This document shows positions 35,450-48,967 of a stretch of DNA of 64,000 nucleotides, in pieces. Position 1 is the first letter of the stretch. Every line of letters begins with the position of its first letter. The DNA is from Galbula dea (taxonomy: Eukaryota; Chordata; Aves; Piciformes; Galbulidae). Location: positions 2,896,736 to 2,960,735 of the forward strand of contig VWZX01010081.1 in NCBI GenBank assembly GCA_013399015.1. Reading direction: 5' to 3'. The notes below the pieces were generated by a model. That model did not search any database. It saw only the letters and a list, made by a program, of their open reading frames with translations, and was not told the DNA's origin. Made by a program: the position numbers and the translations under genes.

Positions 35450-36804
35450 GTAAGAGAGATTTTAGAAGCACTTCTCTGGGAAGTTATGACTCAGCCTATG
35501 AAATACATCCCTCCTTCTTTTGGCTATCAGGAATCTATTCTCTGTAGAGTACATGGACATTTTGCAGTGGGAATAATTGGGTGCACCAGAAATGCAGACT
35601 GACCAAAAGCACCCAGTACTGCACTGCATGCACTATGCATCTGGGCAAGTACCTTGGTCTGGCTGACACCTGACAAATCCCAAACTAATAAAATCAAAAT
35701 AACCCCTGAAAATGAAATGCTGATATGCCAGTGTCCCATGCAGTGCCCATGTCTGTCAGCTATTGTGATGGGCCCTCAATACCTCTGCCATCAGCTCACA
35801 GGTACTAATCTCTAAGGGAACAATTTGGGGAAAAATACTGTCTTTAAAACTCTAGTATGTATTTTTAGCATCTGGAAGAATTGTTTCCTTTCCTTGAGCC
35901 AAATTCTATGAAATGCCACCCAGTAGTCCTTGGCTCAGCAGGGAGTCCAAGTAATAGGAATCAGCCACTCATTACCTTCACTACCACAGAACCTAAAGGC
36001 TGATTCTGTAGCCCATCATGGCAGGGGTCATGGAGAAGGCTGCCTTTTGAAGCACCCCCTGAATGCTGAGGACTTAATCATAGCATTTTGCATGGCTACA
36101 TCCCCAGTGTAAACCACAACCACTACTTACTGCATGCTTTACAGATAATCCATGTTTCTAGCAGAGTTTCACAGCTCATCTTCCCACTTCTAGAAGCACA
36201 TATGCATCTGGTCAATATAAAGATTATATTACTACTTTTCCATAGAGTCACATGCTGCTTCCAGAAGGAGCTTCTCTGTACTTTTAGGTTCTGTTAACAC
36301 AAACAAATTACAGAAAGGTGAGTGAAAGGACCAGCTTACTTTGTTTGTTTGCAGTTTTATATTCCTTTAGGGTCACTAGATCAGCAGGACCCCTCTGAAA
36401 GGAAAGGAAGATTGCTATTGTCCTTGGGGAACAACTGGGGATGCTCAGGGATAGAGGCTCCTAGAGACTGCAAGGTATGGCAGCAGGAATGGTGAGAGCT
36501 GTATCACAGCAGCTGCAGTCCAAAGCTGTGGCAGAGACACTGCTGAGGACAGCAGTGAGCAGACACAATCTCCTCAGCTGTGACAGAAAGTCCCTTGAGA
36601 AAGACTATAAAGGACCAAACAGTTTCTAGCAACACAAAAAGCCATGAAATCAATTTTGGAAGAATGAACACAATAGGAAGGGAAGGAGTTGTTCATGAGT
36701 CCTTTTAACTCCTGTTCCAGGCTAGCCACTTTGAATGTTCTCTGTATAAAAACATATGTCTCTAGTTTATGTCTTACAAAATCCAGCTTTTGGAATTTGA
36801 GGTG

Positions 36805-37090
36805 TCAATCTCTTCTCCCAGGTGACTAGCAACAGGACAAAAGGAAATGGCCTCACACTGTGCCAGGGGAGGTTCAGGTTGGATACTAGGAAAAAATTCT
36901 TCACTGAATGAATGGTTAAGCATTGGCCCAGGCTGCCCAGGGCAGTGGTGGAGTCACCATCCCTGAAAGTGTTAAAAAAACCCCATGTAGACTTGGTGCT
37001 TTGCTACATGGTTTAGTGGCATGGTGCTGTTTGGTCTATGGTTGGACTTGATGATCTTAAGGGTCTTTTCCTAAATGATTCTATGATTCT
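36805..37090 (+). mobile_element. CR1 LINE 3' fragment
   Basis: TCTTCTCCCAGGTGACTAGC, GGTTCAGGTTGGATACTAGG, GGTTGGACTTGATGATCTTA and ATTCTATGATTCT mark the 3' end of a sense-strand CR1. The coding part is broken. Confidence 0.95.
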
Positions 37091-38592
37091 AAGAAAAGCT
37101 GTTATTTGGATGAGGAGTTAAAATGCCTACAAGTAGGTCAGACCTGAAGAAGAGTTTAGACACCTGAAAGCTCTGTTTCTTCTCCCAAAGATATATAGTT
37201 TAGTCTAATGAGAGGTACCATCTATGACTCCCAAATCTTGCCTCCTTTCTGTCCTTCCATTGTGTTGGCCACAGCAGTAGCATCTTTAGGGATGAGCTGA
37301 TCCCAGCTGCTGTACAGACAGACTAAATACTGAAAAGAAACTGTTTGTCAAGAATTGTTTTCAAACTTGTGAAAAACCTCTTTAAAACTTCTGCAGTGAT
37401 TGGCAGTGTATATAAATATTTACTGGATGGCAAGGAGATCTCTGTGGAGCTAGAAACACTGTTATTCACAGACTACTTTCAGAACATCTGATTTTATGTT
37501 ATTTCTTGCCTACAGTTTCTCCTTACCTTCTATGCAGTTAACACCTTTGTGTTTCCCTGTGAATGCATACCCAGCATCAATATTTCATTGATTATTTTGT
37601 ACACAACCTTTATAGGCTCCCTGGTTTAAGTGTTTGGGAAATAAAAGGTAAATTAATAGATGGAAGTTTTCAACAGTTATGCCAGAACAATCTGCTGGAC
37701 AAGCAGTTTAGAAAGCTCTGATAGCACAGCAGCAAGGAGTGGAGAAACACAGCTAAATAACTGTGTAATATGAGACACACTGTGGAAAGCAGAGCTTGAT
37801 GAAGGGATGTGCATAACAAAAACCCCCTAATGATGACTTCCCACAGGCATAATGGAAGGACAAAAGCAGTTCTAATGAGAACATGTACATAGTTCATAGT
37901 TTTAAATTAATCTTCAGCATTAGAAATGTACTTCAAGTTAAATATAACTATGGTCAAACTCCATTGTGAGAAGATCCCTTTAAATATCAATCCATGTTGA
38001 TTTGTACTTCTGGTTAAAGAGGAAAGATGGCTTGAGACTGAGGAGGCTTAGGACATGGAGATAAAATTTCTGGCCCTGCACAGAACTGTTGTCACCTCAG
38101 GGTAGTCACCCCACCTTACTTTTCCTTGGTTTCTCATTATAAAATGTAATACTTCTCTCCACCTTGTCCTCCTTACCTGTTTATATTGTAAGTCTCTTCA
38201 GGTAGCATTTGCCTTCCACTATAAAACAGCCTTACACAATTAGTCATTTATCTTCAATAAGGAAACACTGAATGAAAAAACACTAGCATTAACAATGACT
38301 ATGGTGATGCACTACTGTCACTGGGGAGAGAGAATCTCAGCATCCTTGATGTACCTCTGCTGGCACTGAGAAGACCTTTATTCCTGATGAAATGTCCAAT
38401 TGAATTCAGTCAAACTGCTCAGGCTTAATTACCACTCTTGTGTAAAGGTGGAAGGGTCTACTCAATGGAAGCATTACACAATATTTTGTGTTGCCCACCA
38501 ATTCATTTGTCACTCTTGATTTTGAGATTTAGGTTACTTATAACTAAATGGATAGAGCAGTAGACACAATAGATGTATACATTAGAGCACAA

Positions 38593-38626
<34 letters not shown>

Positions 38627-38634
38627 GTATATAT
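38593..38634 (+). repeat. (TG)n(TA)n microsatellite
   Basis: About ten TG units pass directly into about seven TA units, then TGTATATATG. It lies just upstream of a CR1 fragment. Confidence 0.95.
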
Positions 38635-38656
38635 GAAGAGAGAAAGAAATCATAGG

Positions 38657-39017
38657 AGTGCCTGAGGGAATTGGGGTTATTTAGTCTGGAGAAGCAGAGG
38701 CTCAGGGGAGACCTTCTTGCTCTCTACCTGAAAGAGGTTGTAGTGAGGTGGGGGTTGGTCTCTTCTCCCAGGTGACTAGTGATAGAACAAGAGGAATTGG
38801 CCTCAGAAAGAACCAGGAGAGGTTCAGGTTGGACATTAGGAAAAATTTCTTCACTGAAAGAGTGGTTAGGCATTGGCACAGGCTGCCCAGGGAAGTGACA
38901 GAGTCACCATCTCTGGAGGTGTTCTCTGGCACTCTGTGGCATGGTGGTGTTGGGTCAACAATTGGACTTGATGATTTTATAGGTCTTTTCCAAACTTAAT
39001 GAATTCTATGATTCTGT
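38657..39017 (+). mobile_element. CR1 LINE 3' fragment
   Basis: AGTGCCTGAGGGAATTGGGG starts the recognisable part. GGTTCAGGTTGGACATTAGG and the closing ATTCTATGATTCTGT identify the CR1 3' end. An 83-codon frame remnant (FRLDIRKNFFTERVVRHWHR) is still readable. Confidence 0.95.
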
Positions 39018-39358
39018 ATGTGTTAGAAATACAACTAATTTTTAGTAAATTTTTACAATACAATGAAGTTTTACTAAGAATTGGGGGAGTAGTGGGAGAT
39101 TGCAGGAGTCAGGTCTGATCTCCCATGTATCAGATAACACATCAAAAGCAAAGTTTGGTATGAGAGTAAAGTTCAGTATAGGGCATGAAAACAATAGAAG
39201 GAAAGAGGTGGACTTTTTGGTGAGGCCATTCACTGCCTCTGAATCTAAATTGCTTCCTCCAGCAGTCTTGGAGAGCACTCTACACTGCCCACACTGTGAA
39301 TCTTTACATGGGAGAAACTGGAATTTATGTAATCATGGTTTTTATTTTTGCTGTTTAG

Positions 39359-39609
39359 ACAACCTGCCTCCTGTGTTCCAGGCCCCCTCTAGCCAGCTGA
39401 TGACATTTATTGGTGAGAATTTTGTTTACCAGCTAATAGCAGTGGATCCAGAAGGGTCAGCTGTGCTATTCATCTTAGAGGCTGGGCCACAGGATGCCAG
39501 GCTCTCTCCTGCTGGCCTTCTTATCTGGAAAGTTGACTCAGAAGAAACACAGACCTTTGAATTCACTGTGTCAGATGAATGTAATGCACAGAGCAGATAC
39601 TCTATTGAG
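39359..39609 (+). CDS. VWDE: VWDE exon: cadherin-like/He_PIG-type domain
   Basis: It enters in phase 1 after GCTGTTTAG and leaves in phase 0 at GAG|GTAAGG, 251 bases. Completed by the previous exon, the peptide reads NNLPPVFQAPSSQLMTFIGE, then NFVYQLIAVDPEGS, ARLSPAGLLIWKVDS and FEFTVSDECNAQSRYSIE. PPVF at the start, Y-x-L-x-A-x-D-P-E-G in the middle and F-x-F-x-V-x-D-E at the end are the pattern of dystroglycan-type cadherin-like or He_PIG domains, about 85 residues, so one exon carries one domain. The fold name is inferred from motifs. The frame is open upstream of the acceptor, but that sequence is intronic. Confidence 0.93.
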
Positions 39610-40832
39610 GTAAGGAAATGAAGACTTTAAAGGAAAAACAAAACAAACCTGTTTATCATGTCATTGTTTTGGTGCAATTGTCATTATAGCTAATAATTTG
39701 TTACTGTCCTGAAAACGAAGACTTCAGCTATTTCCTCATAAGTGTGTATTATCCAGCACAGCAATAATGATCAATTAACAGAATAAATATCCCTGAGAAC
39801 ATAGAAACTATATATACAAGGTACAAGGAGAGTGCTATTGATTGCTGTTTGAAAGAACACTCTTGCAGAGCCTTTTAATGGTTCATTAATCTGCTTTAAA
39901 ATTCACATTCTGCCCATGGATTGCAGAAAAAAGCACAGAACATGAAAGACCAAGTTTTAGCTATAAAAGGGAGATTATAACTCATTTTCACTGATATTTT
40001 TAGAGGATGTCTTGCTCTTATGTCATTACTCTACACTTTAAGTTTCTTGGCAGAGCTTGTGCATTGCTTTGTCTTTATTGTATAGCTCAACATTAATGCT
40101 GTGATAGGATGAGCTAATAAAGTGGGATGCAGACTCTTGACATAAGAACAGTTATGGGAAGAAGAGATTTTTATTCCTAAAAAGATTCCTACTTTTACTC
40201 ATTCAAACCATTATCATCAAAAATACCAATCTGCTGAACCCAGACAGCACAGGGGAAACCAGAGTCTAGCTATGGTTTGAATGGAAACATTTCAAAGTAG
40301 ACCTATGTTTAACTAGGTGAGACAATACAAAGGTTTCAATCTGTTGAAGTGCTGTTCTTGTACATACATAAAATACAACTATGGACCTTTCTTCCCTAAA
40401 GAGAGAGACCAGCTAAGGAATGTCACAGTCATGTTCCTGCCTGGGAGCCATTTGTAATGTGAAAGAGTAAGGAGGGCAAGCAGACAAAGAGAAAAGATTG
40501 TTCATTTCTTCTTTGAAGAATAAGGAACAAATTCTGCCCTCAGATACTATGCAAAAACTGCTGTCATTTTTTGTCTTATAAGAAGTTAGAATGTGCCCCT
40601 AAATGATGGGGGAAAAAAATCCATTTAGAGTCAAGCTTTCAGTCAAATAAATAAGTATCCTGAGTATGAGCCCATTTATCAAGACAAAGGAAAGTGGTAA
40701 GAAATAAGTTTTCCTAATACTAGATAAGATGTTTGTACTGGAAAAAGTCTCCCTTCCTCAAGGGTAACAATATACCTCTCAACTGTGATTATCCACAGAA
40801 ATCTTACCACAACTCCTTTTTCCCTTCCTCAG
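39610..40832 (+). other. VWDE intron
   Basis: No repeat or exon is recognised. It ends with the pyrimidine tract TTTTTCCCTTCCTCAG. Confidence 0.7.
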
Positions 40833-41052
40833 GTGGGAGTGAAGCCTTGCAGCTGCCTCAACAGTGGAACCTGTGTTACCAATATGAAATTCCCTCCAGG
40901 CCTTGGTGAATACCTGTGCTCATGTCCAAATGGATTTGATGGAGAATTTTGCCAGGAGGATATTAATGACTGCAAATCCAACCCCTGTGGCAGTGGAACA
41001 TGCATGGAGAGTGTGGATGGTTACTTTTGTAAATGTCCCCCTGGTTTGGGAG
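40833..41052 (+). CDS. VWDE: VWDE exon: two EGF-like modules
   Basis: 220 bases, phase 0 in and phase 1 out at GGAG|GTAACA. The first EGF runs from VGVKPCSCLNSGTC to YLCSCPNGFDGEFC with six cysteines. The second starts EDINDCKSNPCGSGTCMES and continues YFCKCPPGLGG; its sixth cysteine lies in the next exon (LTC). DINDC is the calcium-binding EGF start. The Asp/Asn hydroxylation consensus between cysteines 3 and 4 is not met, because Glu sits at the modified position. Extracellular protein-protein contact is the usual role of such modules. Reading past the donor meets a stop after about ten codons. Confidence 0.95.
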
Positions 41053-44000
41053 GTAACACCTCACTGTTTCCACCTCTGATTTAGCTAGACATATACTGTG
41101 CTACAGGATCTTTTTGAGTTGCAGCATGGCCACAAGTATCTGTCAAATGAACCACTTAAGCCTCTTCTTCTGCTTTCATGACTTAACTTCAGACAGATAG
41201 AAAAAGTGCAAATTCAACTATTTAAATATCTATGATGAAGGAAAGAAAGATGACCTAAAGCTCTGTGGTCCTGAAATGATCACTTAAGGGAGGTCATCAA
41301 CTTCTCTGATCTCAGGTGCCACTTAGTTATTTCCCATGGATTTGTCCATCCATGAGATGAGCCAGGAGAAGACTGAGTGGAAGACAGAAAAGGCTGTGCT
41401 CCACAGGATTTGTATAAACTAAGTCAGTGAAAGAAATGGGAATGAATTCTTTTTCTAGGTCTAGGAAGGAGAAATAGATATGAAAAATAAATTGTGCTTT
41501 AGTTGCATTTGAAGCTTAATTAAATTTAGAGCATTTGAAAACCACAAGCTGATGGAACAAAATTTAACCCTCTAAAGTGTTCAGGACTGGACATGATATG
41601 ATTTTAAGAGATGAAGGGAAGAGGGATGATCACAGCACCAAAACCAGACTCTTTTGGAAAAGCAGAATGAAAAGCATGAACAGGAGGAGCTGGAGAATGA
41701 AGTGCAGTGCAGCCAAAGAGATGGATGCAAGACATATGGTGCAAAAAGGATTGGAGTAAAGACCTGAACTGTGAGCAGCAAGAGAAGCACCTCACAAATA
41801 ACATAGATGAGAACATGTGTGTACCTATCATGCAATTTATAGTCAGCTTCACTGCACTCAGAACATCTGTGAATGATTCACACACATGAAAAAGCACTTG
41901 TGACAGCACATGGACAATGACTCCCCCATGCTCAGCAAAATTCTGGAGCTTGTCTGGGTTGAGTCACTGTTGGGTCTCATAGAGCACCTACCACCTCCTC
42001 CAAGCTGGGACCCACACTCCAGCTGCTCCCAACATAACAGATTTTCATATTGGCCTCAACACTCCTCCTGGCATTGTCTTTTAGTTTCTAATTTAGTTCT
42101 TCATGAGGTACAAGGCAGACCTAAGCATGTAGGATTTGAAGAAGATCTTTAAGATTTGAAGATCTCTTGCTTAGCTTTGCAAAGGATGATTTAAAACAAC
42201 CAACACACTCCAGTCACTGTGCAGTCAATGTCATAAAGACATTCTGTTATCATCCATTCTTCTCAAATTAGCCTCCTACAAGGGACAAGTGCTAACTGAA
42301 AGTGTGTTAGAACATCTCTTGGATCAGAACTATTTCAAAAGCAGAGTAAGACAAACATACCTTAAGCTGAGCTCAGATTTCAGTCCTTGAACCTGTCAAA
42401 AACCCTACTCTGTTCACATAGAGAAGGATGAATGAAATCATGAGACCCATTAACATTAGCTGTTGTGCAGTGCTCCAGTTTTGAAGGAACATCAAATATA
42501 CATAATTACTACTGCTTATAGTGTGCATATGTAGAAGAAACTCAAGTTTAAACAAAAGCAACAAACATATTTTACTCAATGAGCTCATATACTCAAAGGT
42601 ACCCTTTCTCCTTTTCAGCAGTCCCAGGAAACATGCTTTGTTTTGGTTGTGTGAGGCTGCAAGCCCAGATTTCATTAACTATAAAATTCCAGCACAAATG
42701 AAGAAGAAAAATAATTCAGAAATGAAAGTTCAGAAATAAAATATCTGTGACACCTAGAGAGTATTGACTCCAGGCAATAGCACCAAATAGCCAAAGCCTC
42801 CTGATAGCCAAAGAGCTGATGCCACCAGAGACTCTACTGACACAAGAACACACAAACTTAGGAGTGGAGAATCAGGTTAGAACATTAAAGCTTCATCAAA
42901 ATATCAAAATCCCCAAAGCAAGAAAACATGTGCAGAATGTCTTGAATCTCTCTGGAAATAACATTCCTATGAGCACAGGGAAATTGGGAGCCTTTTAGGC
43001 TGCATTTGGTTAAACATTGGAGATATGTAATGAGAGCAATTGCCTGAAAGGGGGTGGATTAAATTAGTAGAAAGCAATGTAAGTCCATCCATCAGTGGGT
43101 CTGATCCTGCTGTTGGATCTTCACCACTTTCACCCTGCTGCTCTGCTCAACTTATGAGGTATTGCACATAGAGAGAATGAAATCAAGCTCTATTATTCCA
43201 CAGAAAATAGACTGCCATAATTACAATGCACTGTTGATAAATCCACAGGGAGCATGTTCTGAAATGTGGTTCTCATTCTTACACCAACAGGAAAGAATGA
43301 AATAGCCAAGACTTCAAAATAACACACTTGGAAGCCACAAACAGCTGTCTCCAGAGACAAGGGCACAGGACACCTTGATAGCCAGAGAAACACTGGGTTT
43401 TCCTGAACCCTTGATTCTTAGCAGGTTAAATAAAAATACTTTCATTTTGCTGTTCTTCCCTGGCCCAAAATACAAAACCAAAAGCAACAACAGGGGGAAA
43501 AAAAAAAAAAAAAGAAAAAAAGGGGAAAAACATAAATAAAATAAGAGATGATTGAGGGAAACAGGAATACATCTCAAAGCTTTAACAGCTGGTGAAAAAT
43601 TATAAGCAAGTGGAGCTGAAAGCCAGCTTGGAAGGAGACACTTTTACTTCAGGGCAGGTTCTGTGACAACAATAAAAGCTCATCCTTGATGCTGTGTTTA
43701 TGTCTCAATTCCCCAGAAAACCATCAATAATCTAATGAGAAGGCAATGCTATACTGCTTAAGTGACAGCACCACTTCACCATCAAATCTTTACAAATGAT
43801 AGCAAACGGGTAGTAGAAACAAAACATTAACTCTTTAGAGAGCTTCCCACACCCCTCTGAAAGAGAAGCAGCAGTAGAAGGAACAAAGTGAGTTGCTAAG
43901 CAGTAGTTCTTCAAGTGCATTTCAGGTGATGTCAGGGTGTAATGTAGGAAGAGGGACAAGGCAGGAAACCACTGGAGAACCTGAGAGAAGGATGACTCCA

Positions 44001-46694
44001 AAATTACTACTACTTCAAATTTCTGCAGTGACTTAGACATGTTTATCTCATAGAGTGTTCAAAGCTCAGTTGTTTTTCTACAACATTGTTAACAAGATAA
44101 AAAAACCAACCCTGCTGTTTCTTCTTTTGGCCACTGAAAACAAGAACATCACCCACCTGAGAAAAGAACAAAAGGACTCAACCTTGACAGTCATATCTGA
44201 ATCACAAAAAACATTATTTGTTTCCCCATATAGCAGTGAATAATAGAAGATGGGAGGGCAGAGGGGAGATGGAACTACAATTTCATTTTACTTCTCAGGA
44301 AACTAAAGAAAATCTCAAGACTTGTTCATGGTTTCTTAATAAATATAGGGTCCTGAAATGAGATTGCCTGTTCCTTTAGAGCCAGCTTAATGAGAACACA
44401 GTCAAAAAGTCTTTCTCTGAACCTGTAGATGGTTAGTTCCTTTCAAGGCAGAGAAGGATTTTATCTACTCAGCCAATTTCCCATGCAGAGCTGGAGAAAC
44501 AAAGAAACAGAAGTTTCAACCTTGCAAACTGAAGATCTTTTATTCTTATGATTTTTGTGTGTACTGTAGGAGTACTAAGAGATTTGAGACCCTCCTTGTG
44601 TTGCAGTGCACTGGACATCATGCAAACAGATTAACTGACCCTTCTCTGTGCAGGCAGCTCTCTGTCCTTTTCTGCTGCTTCTTCAACAACCTTCAGCCAA
44701 GTTTCAGACTTTGCAAACATTTGTCCTTGGGCTCATCTGGATTATCATTATGCCCAAATTGATCAGATACTGTTTAAACTCAAATCTCTCTGAGTGAAAA
44801 GAAGTGCTTGCATAGTTCCACCTCTGCCTTACAAAAATCAATCCAGGGACTGAATTTTAAAATCCAGCTTGTTCCTTATGGTGTTCCTTGGCTTTTTGTA
44901 ATTCTCTTGGCTTTGAGATTTCCAAGCCAGCCCTTTGCAACCAAAATAGAGTATGGAGGAGGAGGGGCTGAGGGACAAGTGGCTGTTATTCCTGAAACTG
45001 GTAACTTTATTCCTACTTTCATTGTCTATAGTCTCATGTTTAGTCTTTATATGACACTCAGAGAAAGAAAATAATTACTAATCTAATCAGAGGGCAACTC
45101 ATTCAATACTTCCCATAACATGATGGCTAATAATTTTCTAACATGTCATTGGGAAGCAGTGACAGAGAAAAGCAGCCTGGTGCCACAGATGTGCTAATTG
45201 AATTATACAACAGAAACAGCAACCCAAAATATAACAAGGGAGGGAAAAAAAAGCAAGCTAAGCTCTTCAACATTATGTCATGTCCAAATTAAATGAAAGA
45301 AGCAAGAAGCATGCAAAACCAGACCAACTGAGCTTGAGATGGCACCAGAATGGGGACATGGCTTTTGTGCTGCTGTGCTCCTTCCTCCACAAGACAAAGC
45401 TGGCATGAGGAGGTGATGTTACTACAGCTCTTTAGGCAGCTCAATCAATAGAGATTTCCATTTGAGTCTGTAACATGGAAATGCTACTTTAGCTTGAAAG
45501 GAATAGTGGAAGCTGTCTGAAATGCTGCAGCAATGCAGGATTATGTTGTAGGAGATGAATTAATAATGCTCTGGCTTTATCATCCTGTAACTCATTCCAC
45601 TGTGACAAATTTCTTTTTTGAAGAAAAAAAAAAATACTCTTTTATCCTTAGATCTTCTTTCCTGATAAAGCTAGATATCTGATATGGAACAAGCCTTTCT
45701 GTACCTTCTGGTATGTCTTGAAGCAGGTACCTGGACTCCCCAGAAGTTGTCCCAGTCTCCTTGGGTGTTCCTGCAAGGGACAAAGAGCATGCCTTAATAT
45801 ATGGGCTCGATTATGACCTGCTTTCAGGGCTGTGTATGCTGGTAGCCAGCAATAGCCAAGTTTTCTCAAGTGCAGAGAGACAGCAGCACACATACCTGAA
45901 GCCTGAGGGAGTTTTTAACAACATTATATGTGATTGCACTGCATCATTTGATGTTCAGATAGTAGCTTTAACTTTTGGGTCACCTTCCCCAATAGGTATC
46001 TGTTAAATCATCCAGAGTTGTGAATTTGAATATCAATTGCTTCAAGGGATTTTTAAAACCCTATTTCCAAAATCAGCAACAGTCAAGATACATTGGCTTG
46101 GGTTCACATGCTGCAGCAGCTTATCTTCTCTACACCAGCACTGGGGCTCAGAAACATTTCCAGAATGTTCCTTCATAGTTTAATTTTAATTAAAGAAGTC
46201 TTAAAATCTGATCATTTTATAAGGTTTACCTTCAGCCAAACTCTACCATGCTGGCTCACAATAAGCTATTGCTTGTGTGAGATTCACACAGAAATGAAAA
46301 GCACAATAGGTTAGTACCTGGCTCTTCACATCCTAAAGCTAAACTGGTGACACTCATTGGCTTCTTCAGCATATGACAAAGATCTCACACAAACAAGACA
46401 ACAAAAGCAGCAGCAAAGATGTGAAATGCAGAGGAAGTAATTTATTTATCACACAGGGTTTTCTGCAAGCAGTAGGCTCAAGTTCAGCACTTCTGGTGCC
46501 AATAATGACAGTAATAAACAGTGTGACAAAAGCAGGTTTAAGTGAGGGAGTGGGGAATTTGCCCCCAACACGAGTGACATACCCTGTAATGAGTTTACAG
46601 CTGAGAAGGAAGCCTTAGTCTGCTTCAGCATTTGAGCTGAGGAATACACAGGGAATCTCTCCTGATTATTAACTTCCTCTCTGTTTTGCCACAG
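41053..46694 (+). other. VWDE intron
   Basis: A 16-base poly(A) run at 43498-43513 is the only simple repeat of note. I recognise no CR1 fragment and no exon. Since EGF exons are phase 1 at both sides, an overlooked extra EGF exon cannot be excluded by phase alone. Confidence 0.55.
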
Positions 46695-46832
46695 GGCTTA
46701 CTTGTCAGGAAGACAGGAATGAATGTGAAGAGAGTCTTTGTTTTCCTGGAGTGTCTTGTGTGAATACTTTTGGATCATATGTGTGTGGAATTTGCCCCGG
46801 TGGGATGGAGGGAAATGGTAAAACTTGCAAAT
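46695..46832 (+). CDS. VWDE: VWDE exon: EGF-like module
   Basis: 138 bases, phase 1 on both sides, acceptor TGTTTTGCCACAG, donor AAAT|GTAAGT. The start (GLTC) closes the EGF of the previous exon. A new module follows: QEDRNECEESLCFPGVSC, VNTFGSYVC, then GICPGGMEGNGKTC. The ending C-P-x-G-x-x-G-N-G-x-x-C is the thrombospondin-type EGF variant. CVNTFGSYVC partly fits the Asp/Asn hydroxylation consensus, but the following G-I-C departs from C-x-C. Confidence 0.95.
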
Positions 46833-48814
46833 GTAAGTCTGTTGCATGATATATTTTAACAGATGTGGGGAAAAAAATTGGGTTCAACTCTACTACTATA
46901 TCTTCAGTTGAGTACTCTGCCACCTGCTTCAGATATGGACCTTTATATATACAAAGCAGGCTATTGTCATGTTATATTAATAAGGCTAATTGCTAATTGG
47001 TCTCTGCCGTTTTTCACTGCAGTTCAGTTTCATTTTGGTTAGAATGAACACCTTAGCATGCAAAATAGTATTTTCCAGATGCCAGCTAGACAATTTATCA
47101 GGGACATTCCCCATGTTCTCCATCACTTCACTCCTAAATATACCATCCACTAACAAGTACCTGGGGAGCACCCCCAGGATGACTTTTGTTTTGGGAGAGT
47201 GCTGTGTAAGCAGGATGTTGGGTAAGAGCAAGAACACCCATGTGCAAATCCTTCACATACTTTCACCTCTTTTTCCAAGGAGATCCTACTTGGCAAAAAA
47301 TCATGCCACAGGTCCCATCTAGTGGAGAAAATGGTCAGGAACAATTTTACACCTCCTCAGTATTTGCTTTTGGGGCAACAGAGTCTTTAGCACAGAGACT
47401 ACAGTGACTTTGTACCCTGATGAGACCTTCCCTATGCATAGGATGCAACCTGTTCACAATCTGCTTATTTCAGTCTTGTACACATAAGCCTTCTCCAAAA
47501 TAACATTGTATTGGCCAGAAAGAGAGAAATCAACACTCATAGTATTTCACATTGCTGTGTTTGTTTGTTTGTGTTTCCAAAGAAATCCAAGAAGCACAAG
47601 ATACAGGCATTAACTGTGCAGATATTAACTTTTCCTCATATTACCTACCAAAAAGAAAGAAATATATCCAGTGTAGAAAGACTAATTTGGAACTGTAGGA
47701 TCCTGGCACCAGCAGGGCTGCCTTTGCCAGATTTACCAAATATCCCTTCAATCACATCACCAAATGTCTGTACAGAATGTTTTCTTTGCTGCATTATTTG
47801 GCCACATTGGTTATTTCAAGGTGATTTTGCATCTGTTTCACTAAGGCACATTTTTGTGGCTAATTTGATCAATGGGAAAAGGATAAACAACATAATGCCC
47901 CCTTTTCTAAGTGTAGCAGAAAAGTAATCTCTTCATTTGCATTTTTTTTAATTATAGAAAGATTTCTCTGTTACAATTCTTTGAAAGGAATAAACCTGAA
48001 GGCTTCCTTGCCCACCCAAAATAGGATAGAAATCATTCTTTGTGTTTCCAGTATACAGACTTAACATACCTACTTATACTGCATTTGCTTAAGTGTAAAG
48101 GCTTCTGGGAGGAAGGAGGAGAAAACTGAAGTAAATTTACAGCTCTAAGAGTGGGCTATAGCTCATTGCATTGCTAAATATATATAAAGAGTCACAGTCT
48201 CAGGCTCTGTGAAGAGTACAGAGCAATAGTTGTTTAACTTGCAACATTATCCATGTAGACTTGCCAAACCCTAATTCATTCCAGAAATTGTCTTAAAATT
48301 ATGCAGAAATCAATGTTTTGTAGAGTCTCCACCAATCAATCTCCCTTTTTACATCTGTGTATGCTTTGTACAGGCATTCTGACACCTAAAAATTTTGCAG
48401 CTGATGTAACCAAAGCCAAAAAACACACACACAGCATAGTTTCAGATAGAAGCTTTCAAGGAGAGGCAGAAATCAGACAGAGCACAGGTTCTAGTGTTAC
48501 TGTAGTATCTTCACCCAGGTAACAATGCTGGCTAACACATGGGCACCTTCTTTGTGCCCTTAGCTCAATAAAAGATCACTATGCACATTAAGATCAGTAA
48601 AGTTCAATGAGTTTGGACATAGCAATTCTTTCTATATTTGAGTTGAAGCTTTAGTGCATGTCAGCAGCTGACTCACCTGATTTGCCTTTATTTGCCTGAT
48701 GGTTGACTTCCAGAATAAACTTGTGTCAGGTTATCTGACTTGCTGTTACTGTTGCTTTTTATCATCAATCACAGCTAAGCTCTAACACCTTGTTTCCCTG
48801 CTTTCTTTTCACAG
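46833..48814 (+). other. VWDE intron
   Basis: Nothing recognisable beyond ordinary AT-rich sequence. The acceptor tract is CTGCTTTCTTTTCACAG. Confidence 0.65.
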
Positions 48815-48967
48815 CTGTGCTTGCTGCTGACATTACAAAAGCTTTAAGGGTGCAAAAAGGCAATGGCAAAGGTGATTTGAACCAGACTGAGGTTAAGCAG
48901 CCTCTGCAATTCTTAGAGGCAAAGGATTCTCCTGTAATTAAGGATTTTAACATCAGTGATGGAGGTG
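48815..48967 (+). CDS. VWDE: VWDE exon: polar linker between EGF modules
   Basis: 153 bases, phase 1 on both sides. The peptide starts SVLAADITKALRVQKGNGKG, then DLNQTEVKQPLQF and PVIKDFNISDGG, with no cysteine. It is a polar linker with two sequon-like sites (NQT, NIS), not a folded module. The donor is GGTG|GTAGGT. A neighbouring candidate (GTAG|GTATAC, four bases on) would leave phase 2 and break the frame into the next exon, so it is rejected. The exon keeps phase 1, so it can be skipped without frame loss. Confidence 0.85.

Larger units (their letters stand above)
35450..39358 (+). other. VWDE intron
   Basis: Two plus-strand CR1 fragments and a (TG)n(TA)n microsatellite are present, with nothing else recognisable. 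The acceptor is TTTTTGCTGTTTAG. Confidence 0.7.
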
